From a virus, in the IMG/VR virus record IMGVR_UViG_3300049489_000410, positions 1 through 44,016 of that record: a stretch of 44,016 bases of DNA; one strand, 5' to 3'. Position numbers and translations under genes: made by a program. Position 1 is the first letter of the stretch. Each line of letters begins with the position of its first letter. The notes below the pieces were generated by a model that made no database searches, was not told the origin of the DNA, and worked only from the letters and a program-made list of their open reading frames with translations. This document shows, piece by piece, positions 13,634 through 21,498 of this stretch.

Positions 13634-15130
13634 GTGCTTCATACTAGCCCTACGCTTCACCAGAAGTATTTATTTCTAAAACAAGACCGATTGAAGATTT
13701 ATTCTTTCGGTCTTTTTTCTACCCTCTGCATCTTGGGTGGAAATCTGCTTTTTATTTTCGCCTTCCCCTTTTTTGTTCCGTTCATCATCGTCACGGCCAT
13801 CACGATTTTCTATCTTTCGCTTTCATACCTTGTGGGATTCCGTGGCCGTGAGTTTAACTTTGATCGGCACAGGGAAGTGATAACAAAATGGTTCGATAAA
13901 GCCGACGATGCTTCGGTGGATATTTATTTGCCCATCTGCAATGAGCCGACAGAAGTGATCCTAAATACCTGGGAACATGTGAAGGTCCTGCATAGAAACC
14001 ATCCGAACGTGAAGGTTTATGTCCTGGATGATGGCAAGAACAGAGATACGATGTATGTCCTGGCCAGCAAGTTTGGATTCAATTATATCACTCGGGAAAC
14101 AAATGAGCTGAAAAAAGCTGGAAACCTTCGCAACGCTTTCAAGCAGACTTCAGGCGAGTTCATAGTTATTTTTGATGCCGACTTTTGTCCAACAAAGGAC
14201 TTTCTGATCCAGACATTGCCGCACTTTTTTGACAATCCGAACGTGGCGATTGTTCAGACTCCACAATTCTTTGACGTAAGACCTTCATACGGGTGGGTGA
14301 GAAATGGCGCAGGAGCAGTGCAGGAATTATTCTACCGTCTTATCCAGGTCAATCGAAATACTTTTGGCGGTGCCATTTGCGTTGGTACTAATGCTGTTTA
14401 TCGTCGTTCTTTTCTTGAGCCATTTGGTGGCACAGCTCCTATTCCATACAGTGAAGACGTTCATACCGGATTTCAGCTCATTAAGACGGGCCATGAAATT
14501 GTGTATCTGCCCATAAACCTGGCCCTTGGCGCTTGCCCAGATACGACGAAACAATTCTTCACGCAGCAATACAGATGGGCACTTGGCTCCATTTCCCTTT
14601 TCTTTTCTAAGAACTTTTGGGATGCAAACATTACGGCCATGCAGCGCATCTGCTACATGACAGGGATGTTCTATTATATTTCGACTGGCATTGGATCCGT
14701 GACGTATTTCCTTCCAAGCCTTTTAATTTTGGCGTTTTATCCGCAGCACATGCACTGGTTCAATCTTCTGTTTTCGGTGCCAAGTATTCTTTTTTCTGTT
14801 GGATTCATGCGCTATTGGATGAAGCTGCCTATGAACATGGATGTGCTTCGCGTCCGTGCGCTGTCGTATTATGCCCATCTATACGCGCTACGCGACCGCA
14901 TCATGGATAGCCTTGAGGAATGGAAGCCGACAGGAGCGAGCTTCAATTCACAAAGATTTGATGCGGCTTCTAAGCTGTTCACATTCATCGCGCTGGCAGT
15001 CCCCGTGGTGACTTTCATGCTGATTTTTTGGCGAGTCGCGCAGGGATATGACCCCGCTGTGTTTATCCTTTTGGCCATTGTGACGCTGTTCAATGCCTTT
15101 ATCATGGTGCCGATAATCGACGACCTTTAG
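13634..15130 (+). CDS. Membrane-bound processive GT2 glycosyltransferase (cellulose/hyaluronan synthase-like)
   Basis: 498 residues from GTG 13634. Two membrane helices lie at about 24-66, then a cytoplasmic GT-A domain with the BcsA-type motifs in order: LDDG at 131-134, 'KKAGNLRNAFKQTSGEFIVI' then DAD at 181-183, VQTPQFF at 207-213, SED at 273-275 and QQYRW at 311-315 (QxxRW). At least four more membrane segments follow (about 340-400 and 445-495). Such enzymes extend a polysaccharide from UDP-sugars and push it across the inner membrane. There is no PilZ domain, so c-di-GMP control is not expected. The two genes after it could make the sugar donors. Confidence 0.88.
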   Translation: MLHTSPTLHQKYLFLKQDRLKIYSFGLFSTLCILGGNLLFIFAFPFFVPFIIVTAITIFYLSLSYLVGFRGREFNFDRHREVITKWFDKADDASVDIYLPICNEPTEVILNTWEHVKVLHRNHPNVKVYVLDDGKNRDTMYVLASKFGFNYITRETNELKKAGNLRNAFKQTSGEFIVIFDADFCPTKDFLIQTLPHFFDNPNVAIVQTPQFFDVRPSYGWVRNGAGAVQELFYRLIQVNRNTFGGAICVGTNAVYRRSFLEPFGGTAPIPYSEDVHTGFQLIKTGHEIVYLPINLALGACPDTTKQFFTQQYRWALGSISLFFSKNFWDANITAMQRICYMTGMFYYISTGIGSVTYFLPSLLILAFYPQHMHWFNLLFSVPSILFSVGFMRYWMKLPMNMDVLRVRALSYYAHLYALRDRIMDSLEEWKPTGASFNSQRFDAASKLFTFIALAVPVVTFMLIFWRVAQGYDPAVFILLAIVTLFNAFIMVPIIDDL

Positions 15131-15175
15131 ACTTTTTTGTTTGCCTTTGAATGCATGGTCTGATGAATTTAGGAA

Positions 15176-16039
15176 ATGAATATAATTTCCGGCAGCCAAG
15201 GGTTCATCGGGTCGCACCTTTACGATGCGGTCATAAATCCACTTGGAATCGACAAGCGTGATACCAAGCGTCAACAGAACTGGATTCCAGTCGATCTTCT
15301 AAGCAAGAACGAACTGTTCTGGGTTCTTCGCGACCATAAAATTGAATATGTTTATCACCTTGCGGCAGTGCCATCGGTGCCAGACAGCTATGCGAATCCA
15401 ATGGCGACATACCTGAATAACGTCAACGCGAGCTTGAACCTTATTGATGTCTGCAAAAAGCTCGACGTAAAGAAAATGATTTTCGCCTCTAGCAGTTCGG
15501 TCAAAGGAACCTCACCATATGGCCACAGCAAGAAAATAATCGAAGAAGCACTTCAAAACTGCGGCCTTCAGTTCACCACGCTTCGATTCTTCAATGTATT
15601 CGGGCCACGGCAAAGGTCCAATGTGGTCAAAATAATGTACGATAAAATCAAAGCCAATGAGGAAGTGGTCATCTTTGGCGACGGGAAAACCACCAGGGAC
15701 TTCACTTATGTCGATAACGTGGTGAAGGCATGCCTGAAGGCGACGCATCATCAATACAATGGCGAAACATTGGAAGTGGGAACAGGCGAACCGCATACAC
15801 TTTTGGACCTTTACGAGGCGATCAGGTCTAGGGTAAATCCGAAGCACAACAAATTGAGCTTTAAGCCTGACCGAATCGGTGATATTCGATTTTCAAAGGC
15901 ACGAACATTTCTCGATAACAGTGAGATCATTAACTTTGAACAGGGGATAGACAAATGGCTACGATTGGAGTCATCGGCGCAGGTTTTGTTGGGGGAACGC
16001 TTGCAAAGTGGTTCGCAGAATTTACCACTCATGTGGTGA
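15176..16039 (+). CDS. NAD-dependent sugar-nucleotide epimerase/dehydratase (extended SDR)
   Basis: 287 residues. GSQGFIG at 6-12 is the nucleotide-binding glycine motif, HLAAVPSVPDSY near 61-72 and SSSS at 105-108 plus YxxxK at 115-119 (YGHSK) are the catalytic triad region, and 'LRFFNVFGPRQR' is typical of UDP-glucose/UDP-glucuronate 4-epimerases. It likely interconverts UDP-sugars for the polymerase upstream. The last ~28 codons overlap the next gene and are not conserved-looking; the domain ends near 'GIDKWLRLE'. Confidence 0.85.
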   Translation: MNIISGSQGFIGSHLYDAVINPLGIDKRDTKRQQNWIPVDLLSKNELFWVLRDHKIEYVYHLAAVPSVPDSYANPMATYLNNVNASLNLIDVCKKLDVKKMIFASSSSVKGTSPYGHSKKIIEEALQNCGLQFTTLRFFNVFGPRQRSNVVKIMYDKIKANEEVVIFGDGKTTRDFTYVDNVVKACLKATHHQYNGETLEVGTGEPHTLLDLYEAIRSRVNPKHNKLSFKPDRIGDIRFSKARTFLDNSEIINFEQGIDKWLRLESSAQVLLGERLQSGSQNLPLMW

Positions 16040-17736
16040 AAGTTTACGATCCAGGCAAGCAAAGATTTGACGACCTGTCAGACTGCCTTGCGACATTCAT
16101 ATGCGTACCTGTTATGAATAACCAGGATGACTTTGGCCAGGACCTTTCGATTCTCGAAGAATCAATTCAGCGAGCTGGCGGGATAAAGTTTATTCGCTCG
16201 ACCGTGATGGTCGGGACAAATGATACTTACATGACATTCTCATGCCCTGAATTTCTGACTGAAAGAACTGCATATGAGGACCTTTGTAATATGCCAATCA
16301 TGACAGGATGTTCTGACCTAGGTCTTATGTCTGAGATTTTTCCAGGGAAAGAATTTCTTGTGATGACAAATAAGGAATGCGAAATGGCGAAGTACGCCCA
16401 TAACGTATTCGGCGCGATGAAAGTGAACTTCTTCAACAATATCTATCAGCTCTGCAAGAAGGAAGAAATTGACTTCAACATGGTCCGTGAAGGCGTCCTT
16501 ATGAGCGGATACATCAACGATGTGCATACTCAAGTCCCTGGTCCAGATGGCAAGTTTGGCTTCGGTGGAAAGTGCGTTCATCCAGATACTAGGATTTTGA
16601 AGCCAGACTCTACATGCTATGCTCACGAGCTAAAAGTTGGCGACGCAGTTATCGATAGCGAGTCCGTTACAACGATCACCAAGATTGGCAATCGGATATC
16701 AGAATTTCCAATACAAATAAAATCGAAGGGACGAAGGCTGACCGCAAGCCACGATCACATTCACTTCGTCTATGAAAACGACGATCTAAAGGAGGTTACA
16801 TTCGATCAAATCAAGCCTGGCGATTATGTATTTGTTAAGCGGCCAGTAATTGACGGACTTTCTTCTGTGTACCTAGGGCCAAAGCCAAATAATTACATAA
16901 AGGTATGGCACGAAAAGATTGAACTAAATCATAAGCTGGCGAGGGTTATGGGTCTTTATTCGGCTGATGGATGTATGTCTAACGATAAATACTCAACGAT
17001 ATGGGCATTGGGAACAAAGAAAGAACATCTTGCCGACGAGATCATTGAAACTCTTTCTGAATATGGATTACACGCGACCAAAAGGTATGCAGAAACTGAA
17101 GGAACCTATGGCCTGTCGAAGTGTTTTATTGTTCGATGCAGATCGCAGTGGCTTCAAACGCTATTCGATAAAGCAGATCTAGGCCGTGGAGCTTTCAATA
17201 AATCTTGCAAGCTATTCTCTGGCGATGTGGCATTAGGTTTTATTTCTGGGTGGCTTGATGGCGATGGATGTATCAATCAACAAACTGTTTCAGGATATTC
17301 GCGAAGCAAAGTTTTAATATCAAATATTGATACGATGCTCCTGTCTCTTGGCATATGTGCATCAATTAAAAACAATGGCGAAGAAATAAGAATAAGCTGC
17401 CGCGAAGATGTAGAAAAGATTTTAAAATATACTAAACGATTGTCTGGGTCGAAGCTGTACTACAAAAGAAACAGTTCCTACAAGTCGCCAAATACAATAA
17501 ACCTACCAAATGGATGGGCCACTAAGGTCAAGGAAGTAAAGTATTTGGATCCGACAGAGGTTATTTCAATAGAAACAGAAAGCCATACCTACGTCGCAAA
17601 CAACATGCTAACACACAACTGCTTTCCAAAGGACCTCCATGCATTCTATACGAAATATCCGCTGCTAAGTTTCGCCTCGGTTATCAAGGAGAATGGCGAG
17701 CATCGCTTTCGGCCAACTCAGGAATTGGAAGATTAG
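15955..17736 (+). CDS. UDP-glucose/GDP-mannose dehydrogenase-like protein interrupted by an intein
   Basis: 593 codons: extein residues 1-206 and 556-593 around a 349-residue intein. The extein starts with the Rossmann motif GAGFVGG, has 'FIRSTVMVGT', 'CPEFLTERTAYEDL', 'EMAKYAHNVFGAMKVNFFNN' and, after splicing, 'GFGGKCFPKDLHAFY', the family's catalytic cysteine motif. Splicing gives 244 residues, far short of the usual ~400-450: the C-terminal UDP-binding domain is missing, as the frame stops 38 residues after the active site. It would oxidise a UDP-sugar to a uronic acid if active. Starts inside the epimerase gene; its 3' end overlaps the convergent methyltransferase gene by 53 bp. Confidence 0.85.
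   Translation: MATIGVIGAGFVGGTLAKWFAEFTTHVVKVYDPGKQRFDDLSDCLATFICVPVMNNQDDFGQDLSILEESIQRAGGIKFIRSTVMVGTNDTYMTFSCPEFLTERTAYEDLCNMPIMTGCSDLGLMSEIFPGKEFLVMTNKECEMAKYAHNVFGAMKVNFFNNIYQLCKKEEIDFNMVREGVLMSGYINDVHTQVPGPDGKFGFGGKCVHPDTRILKPDSTCYAHELKVGDAVIDSESVTTITKIGNRISEFPIQIKSKGRRLTASHDHIHFVYENDDLKEVTFDQIKPGDYVFVKRPVIDGLSSVYLGPKPNNYIKVWHEKIELNHKLARVMGLYSADGCMSNDKYSTIWALGTKKEHLADEIIETLSEYGLHATKRYAETEGTYGLSKCFIVRCRSQWLQTLFDKADLGRGAFNKSCKLFSGDVALGFISGWLDGDGCINQQTVSGYSRSKVLISNIDTMLLSLGICASIKNNGEEIRISCREDVEKILKYTKRLSGSKLYYKRNSSYKSPNTINLPNGWATKVKEVKYLDPTEVISIETESHTYVANNMLTHNCFPKDLHAFYTKYPLLSFASVIKENGEHRFRPTQELED
16573..17619 (+). mobile_element. Class 1 intein with LAGLIDADG homing endonuclease
   Basis: 349 residues, from Cys (TGC 16573) to Asn (AAC 17617-17619), followed by Cys +1. 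Block A is CVHPDTRILKPD, block B has TASHDH, the two endonuclease motifs are GLYSADGC and GWLDGDGC, block F is 'VISIETESHTYVANNM' and block G is LTHN then C. All splice-site residues (Cys1, His penultimate, Asn last, Cys +1) are present, so it looks active. It sits exactly before the catalytic cysteine of the dehydrogenase, a conserved site favoured by inteins. The DNA looks more AT-rich than its exteins. Confidence 0.93.
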
Positions 17737-19006
17737 CTTCATCTGCGTATATCCATGTGAGCGCCTGTGAAAGGCTTTCGCTGGATACGTTCAAAAGAAA
17801 TCTAAGCGTGTTAACTGACTTCGCGTAAAGCTCTGACTTTTTCTTTTGATCCTGCTCTTTCATGGCCTTCATGCGATAGCAGTTGGCAATTCCCATGAGC
17901 ATTTGTGGACTGTTCGGCTTCTTTTTCAGGCCACGCGACAGCACTTCAAACGCCTCGTCATACCTCTCATAACGGGTCAGAATATCGGCCACATAAAGGC
18001 TCGCGTCTGAACTGTTCGGACAAGCGTCGAGCGTTGCCTGAAGGTATTTGTTCGTCTCTTCGCGGCTCTTATGGAACTCAGAGCGATTGTATTCGTAATG
18101 ATTGACCCAAGCAGTTGGTAGGTTTGGCCAGACTTCGATTGCTTCTTTGCACTTGTTTTCCTGCAAGAGCTTCCAGGCTTTGAATATCTTTTCAATATCC
18201 CTTTTGTACTTTGCCGCATCGAAGGTCTTTTTTTCATAAGGCTTGGTCGCCTTTTTCAGGATGTAGGTGTTCCCATAAACCTCTGTATTTCGCATGATGA
18301 TCTCAAGGCCAGCCTTTGCAATCACTTCTTCAAGATGTTCTTCTGACCAAGCGTTAATGTGATCCGGTGCCCAGTACCATTCAATGTCGAATCCAGCGCC
18401 GCCACTATTTGAAAGCTCACGAAACCAGATCGGGCATGACAAATAGAATATTCCGTTGTCCTTCAAACAAGCTGCGTATTCTTTCAGCCGCTTATCTGGG
18501 TCAAGCTGATGCTCAAGAACATGATATGAAATCATAAGGTCGTATTTTTTTGTCATATCCAGATCGTCAGTCAGCCGAAGTCCATACTCATGGAATGCCA
18601 CCCGCTTATATGTCGTGGTCAATTCAGTACCATGCACCTCTGCGCCTGGGACCTGCTGGCGAATCCAGTTAAGAAGCATGCCATAGGCTGAGCCGATTTC
18701 GCCGATGACTGGATTTTCCAGGCCTGCTTTTTCCCATTTTTCAAATAGCGGGGTCAAAAAGAAATTGTGGTATTGCAGCTTGCGCTCGCCCGTGAACAGA
18801 GCCGTCGCCTGTGGAGCCGTCCGGTAGCTAGAACGATAATGCTCTTTAATCTCTTCTTCAGATTGGTACTTGGAAGGGTATGAAACAAAGCCGCACTCAT
18901 CGCATTGGCACATGTTGATCGGCTTACCCTTATCGTCTACCTTGCGAAGGCGAAATTGATCTACGTTCGTCCACTTATTATCTGCATCACACACAGCGCA
19001 GCGCAT
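17684..19006 (-). CDS. Zinc-ribbon class I SAM methyltransferase with C-terminal TPR-like helices
   Basis: 440 residues. The N-terminus has C3/C6 and C35/C38, a zinc-ribbon as in sugar C-methyltransferases of glycan clusters. IGEIGSAYG (101-109) is the SAM-binding loop, 'YDLMISYHVLEHQLDPDKRL' the post-loop motif of Methyltransf_23. From about 280 on there are helical repeats ('ASLYVADILTRYERYDEAFE', then 'PNSPQMLMGIANCYRMKAM'), like tetratricopeptide repeats. It probably methylates a sugar or sugar chain. It is the last gene of the minus sugar cassette and touches the DAHP-synthase-like gene (one-base overlap at 19006). Confidence 0.8.
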   Translation of the reverse strand: MRCAVCDADNKWTNVDQFRLRKVDDKGKPINMCQCDECGFVSYPSKYQSEEEIKEHYRSSYRTAPQATALFTGERKLQYHNFFLTPLFEKWEKAGLENPVIGEIGSAYGMLLNWIRQQVPGAEVHGTELTTTYKRVAFHEYGLRLTDDLDMTKKYDLMISYHVLEHQLDPDKRLKEYAACLKDNGIFYLSCPIWFRELSNSGGAGFDIEWYWAPDHINAWSEEHLEEVIAKAGLEIIMRNTEVYGNTYILKKATKPYEKKTFDAAKYKRDIEKIFKAWKLLQENKCKEAIEVWPNLPTAWVNHYEYNRSEFHKSREETNKYLQATLDACPNSSDASLYVADILTRYERYDEAFEVLSRGLKKKPNSPQMLMGIANCYRMKAMKEQDQKKKSELYAKSVNTLRFLLNVSSESLSQALTWIYADEANLPIPELAESDARHSP

Positions 19007-19812
19007 TATAATACCTCTCTGATTTTTTTGATTTTTTTTGTCAGCAATTGAAATTCCACATAGCTAAGCGCCTGGTCTGGGTCTGAAAGGCTCATATCTG
19101 GGCATGGATGCGTTTCCACGAGGCACCCATCCGCTCCTGCGGCTATTCCAGCCAGCGTCATAGGAGCCACAAGGTCGCGCCGTCCAGTGCCATGCGAGCC
19201 ATCGACAAGCACAGGGATGCTAGTGATCTGCTTGATGGCCGGAATCATGCTAATCGACAAATCCCATCGGACATGGTTCGCATGCGTAGAGGAACCACGT
19301 TCGATCAAGTAAATCTCTTTACATCCCCATTTCAGAACATGCTCTGCGGCACCAAGCCATTCGTCCAATGTCGCGCCTGGATGACGCTTCAAAAATACAG
19401 GCTTTCCCGCCTGGCCGACTTCCTTGAGCAGGGTATAGTTCTGCATCTGTCGGCATCCGACTTGAAAGCAGCTCGCGTATTGAAGAAGGCTTGGAATAAC
19501 TCGATAATCCAGAACCTCAATGATATTCTTCAGTCCATGTTGCGTGGCAGCGGCATGATAAGCAGCGATCAGCGCCTCGTCGATCCACCCGAAGTTCTCG
19601 CCTGGGTAGGTGCCAGCACGGAATACCCCACCGCGCAGATGCGTGGCTCCTTGGGATGAAACGAACCCAGCCAAGTCAAATATCTGCTCACGGGATTCTA
19701 CCGAGCATGGGCCAGCGATGAAGGTGAAGTCATTATTTGGCCGCACATAATCAACGACTCTTTGGTAGCGCGGCTTCGGTCCCCACTGTCTGCGGAAATC
19801 AAATTCTTCCAT
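19006..19812 (-). CDS. DAHP synthase-family (type I-beta) PEP aldolase-like enzyme, divergent
   Basis: 268 residues. Matches the DAHP/KDO8P synthase fold: GPCSVES at 34-40, RGG at 60-62, 'QVGCRQMQNYTLLKEVG' at 117-133, ERG at 171-173 and 'GSHGTGRRDLV' at 205-215. The metal ligands Cys36, His207, Glu233 and Asp244 are in place. But the family's KPRTSP loop reads RAGTYP here, KRG reads KRH, and DPSH reads DGSH, so the sugar-phosphate site is changed. It would join PEP to some aldose to give a 3-deoxy-ulosonic acid; the substrate need not be erythrose 4-phosphate. It lies among sugar activation and transfer genes, not aromatic amino acid genes. Confidence 0.85.
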   Translation of the reverse strand: MEEFDFRRQWGPKPRYQRVVDYVRPNNDFTFIAGPCSVESREQIFDLAGFVSSQGATHLRGGVFRAGTYPGENFGWIDEALIAAYHAAATQHGLKNIIEVLDYRVIPSLLQYASCFQVGCRQMQNYTLLKEVGQAGKPVFLKRHPGATLDEWLGAAEHVLKWGCKEIYLIERGSSTHANHVRWDLSISMIPAIKQITSIPVLVDGSHGTGRRDLVAPMTLAGIAAGADGCLVETHPCPDMSLSDPDQALSYVEFQLLTKKIKKIREVL

Positions 19813-19820
19813 GTTGTCCT

Positions 19821-20192
19821 TTAGAAATTACTCTTCATAAGGAAAGCCTCGAACTCATTGTCGAGCTTTCGTTTTAGTTCCCTTGCTTGCTGAACATATT
19901 TAGCTGGTTCCTTCGCAGGGTCAAGCAGCGGAGCTTTGAATCGTTTTCGGTAAAGAAACTTCGCGCACTTTTCAATATCACGGCATCGCTTCATCACCCA
20001 AAGGTCCAGCTTGTCGTCCTTAATCCCACGCGCCACAGCTTCAGCAAGGCCAGCCTGTAGGCCATAACGCCACGCCATGAGCTTTTCGATGTTGTCAGAC
20101 TTCACGGCCTTACGCAGAACGGTTTCCCAATGGTCAAGTGTGAGCGTAGCGTACATGTTAACGACGTCGAGACTTGGGTGCTTTCGTGCCAT
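19821..20192 (-). CDS. Hypothetical protein, 123 aa
   Basis: 123 residues, helical and basic ('KCAKFLYRKRFKAPLLDPAKEP', 'QQARELKRKLDNEFEAFLM'). No family recognised. Its start lies inside the end of the SpsF/GT2 gene (35-bp overlap) and its stop is 8 bp before the next gene, so it is a full member of the sugar operon. Confidence 0.6.
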   Translation of the reverse strand: MARKHPSLDVVNMYATLTLDHWETVLRKAVKSDNIEKLMAWRYGLQAGLAEAVARGIKDDKLDLWVMKRCRDIEKCAKFLYRKRFKAPLLDPAKEPAKYVQQARELKRKLDNEFEAFLMKSNF

Positions 20193-21498
20193 ATTTACTT
20201 TCGATTATTCTGCGCGTTTTCTCGCGGTCTGAAAGGTTCGTTTTCGACATGGATTCGTTGTGCTGGCGGTAGCAGAAAATAGCACGGTCGTAATACCCTA
20301 TTTTGAGGATGTCCCGCGCACGAAGAAAAATATCAAGAGAATCATGATTCCGTAGATTATCAGTGAACTTAATATGATTGATAGCCGAGGTCCTAAAAAG
20401 CGAGCCACCAACATGATGACGTTCATCGCCTTTTTGAATGGTCCGCTGGCTGAGTCCTGCGTAGCAATTTGGATAGATGACATCAACTTCCTGCTCTTCA
20501 ATCTGCTTGACCATGCCATCAATGGCAGTCTTTCCGATAAAAAAATCATCACCGTCAAGACGAACAATGTACTTTCCACGGGCATTTTTAAGAGCAATGT
20601 TTGAACTACTCGCAAGCCCGACATTAGTCTCGTTACGAATGAATCTAGCATTTTTATTCCCCTGGCAGAACTTGGCCATGTGCAATAATGTTTTGTCGTC
20701 CGAATGATCGTCGATCAAAATATACTCATAATCCCTAAAGTTATTCTGCAAAGCGACCGATGACATCGCCTCTTGAATCCATTTTCCCGCGTTCTTCGCG
20801 CATGTGTAAACGGTAACCTGTGGCAGTTTGTTCATCTGCTTCAGAACAGGATGGCCATCGAAAAGTCGGACCACATCTTTGAGCGAAGCGTTCACGCCAA
20901 GGGTTGCGTAGATAACCCGCATGAGCTGGGTGTCTTCAAAGAAGTCGATCAGGAGTCGGATGTCTTTTCTTGGCTGTTCGAAACGATAGTTAACAGATCT
21001 GTTCGTGACGGCTTTGATGGCGTAGCTGATATGTTCGACTCTCGAGAATTGTCGCGCAGCTCGCTCAAGAGCGTCCATGCTAAATATTTCAAAGCCAGAT
21101 CCAGGGACAAAATCAGAACTAAATAAATAATCGAGTTTTCCATCAGACATCAAGCGTAGCATAGGTTCTAGCTGATCAGTATCCACGAAAATCTTGTCAT
21201 GTGTGATGCGAATTATTCGCTTCAGTCCATGCTTTTTCGCACACTCATACTGCCGAGCGAGCGGGTCGTCCTCAAAGCCGACGAAGAAATTGAGCTTTGG
21301 AAATATGTCCAAAAGGAACCCGTAATGGACAAGCTCCGATTCTGGCACGGCTAAGAATACCGGATAGCCCATCTTGTAAACTTGACCAAGCAGCAATTCG
21401 ATTTGCGTCTTGCCGTTGTATTTCAAGAGCGGTTTAGCGGGCACCCGCGAGGAGCTAAGGCGAGAACAAATGATTACTCCAGTGTCTACGATTGCCAT
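20158..21498 (-). CDS. Fusion: SpsF/KdsB-like cytidylyltransferase + GT2 glycosyltransferase
   Basis: 446 residues, two domains. Residues 1-~215 resemble SpsF/CMP-sugar synthetases: R13-x2-S-x-R18-x-P20-x-K22 (nucleotide-binding loop), 'GFEDDPLARQYECAKKHGL' and 'IIRITHDKIFVDTDQ'. Residues 227-446 are a GT2 domain: 'VTVYTCAKNAGKWIQEAM', DDHSDD at 263-268, 'RNETNVGLASSSNIAL' and DGDD at 315-318 for metal and donor binding. One polypeptide could thus activate a sugar acid with CTP and transfer it. No membrane span. It overlaps its neighbours by 13 and 35 bp within the operon. Confidence 0.78.
   Translation of the reverse strand: MAIVDTGVIICSRLSSSRVPAKPLLKYNGKTQIELLLGQVYKMGYPVFLAVPESELVHYGFLLDIFPKLNFFVGFEDDPLARQYECAKKHGLKRIIRITHDKIFVDTDQLEPMLRLMSDGKLDYLFSSDFVPGSGFEIFSMDALERAARQFSRVEHISYAIKAVTNRSVNYRFEQPRKDIRLLIDFFEDTQLMRVIYATLGVNASLKDVVRLFDGHPVLKQMNKLPQVTVYTCAKNAGKWIQEAMSSVALQNNFRDYEYILIDDHSDDKTLLHMAKFCQGNKNARFIRNETNVGLASSSNIALKNARGKYIVRLDGDDFFIGKTAIDGMVKQIEEQEVDVIYPNCYAGLSQRTIQKGDERHHVGGSLFRTSAINHIKFTDNLRNHDSLDIFLRARDILKIGYYDRAIFCYRQHNESMSKTNLSDREKTRRIIESKYGTKAPKSRRR

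Noticed and set aside
18905-19006. Methyltransferase gene as part of the DNA modification module
   Set aside because: Its zinc-ribbon plus Methyltransf_23 layout and sugar-gene neighbours fit sugar methylation; no DNA methyltransferase motif (DPPY/NPPY) is seen.
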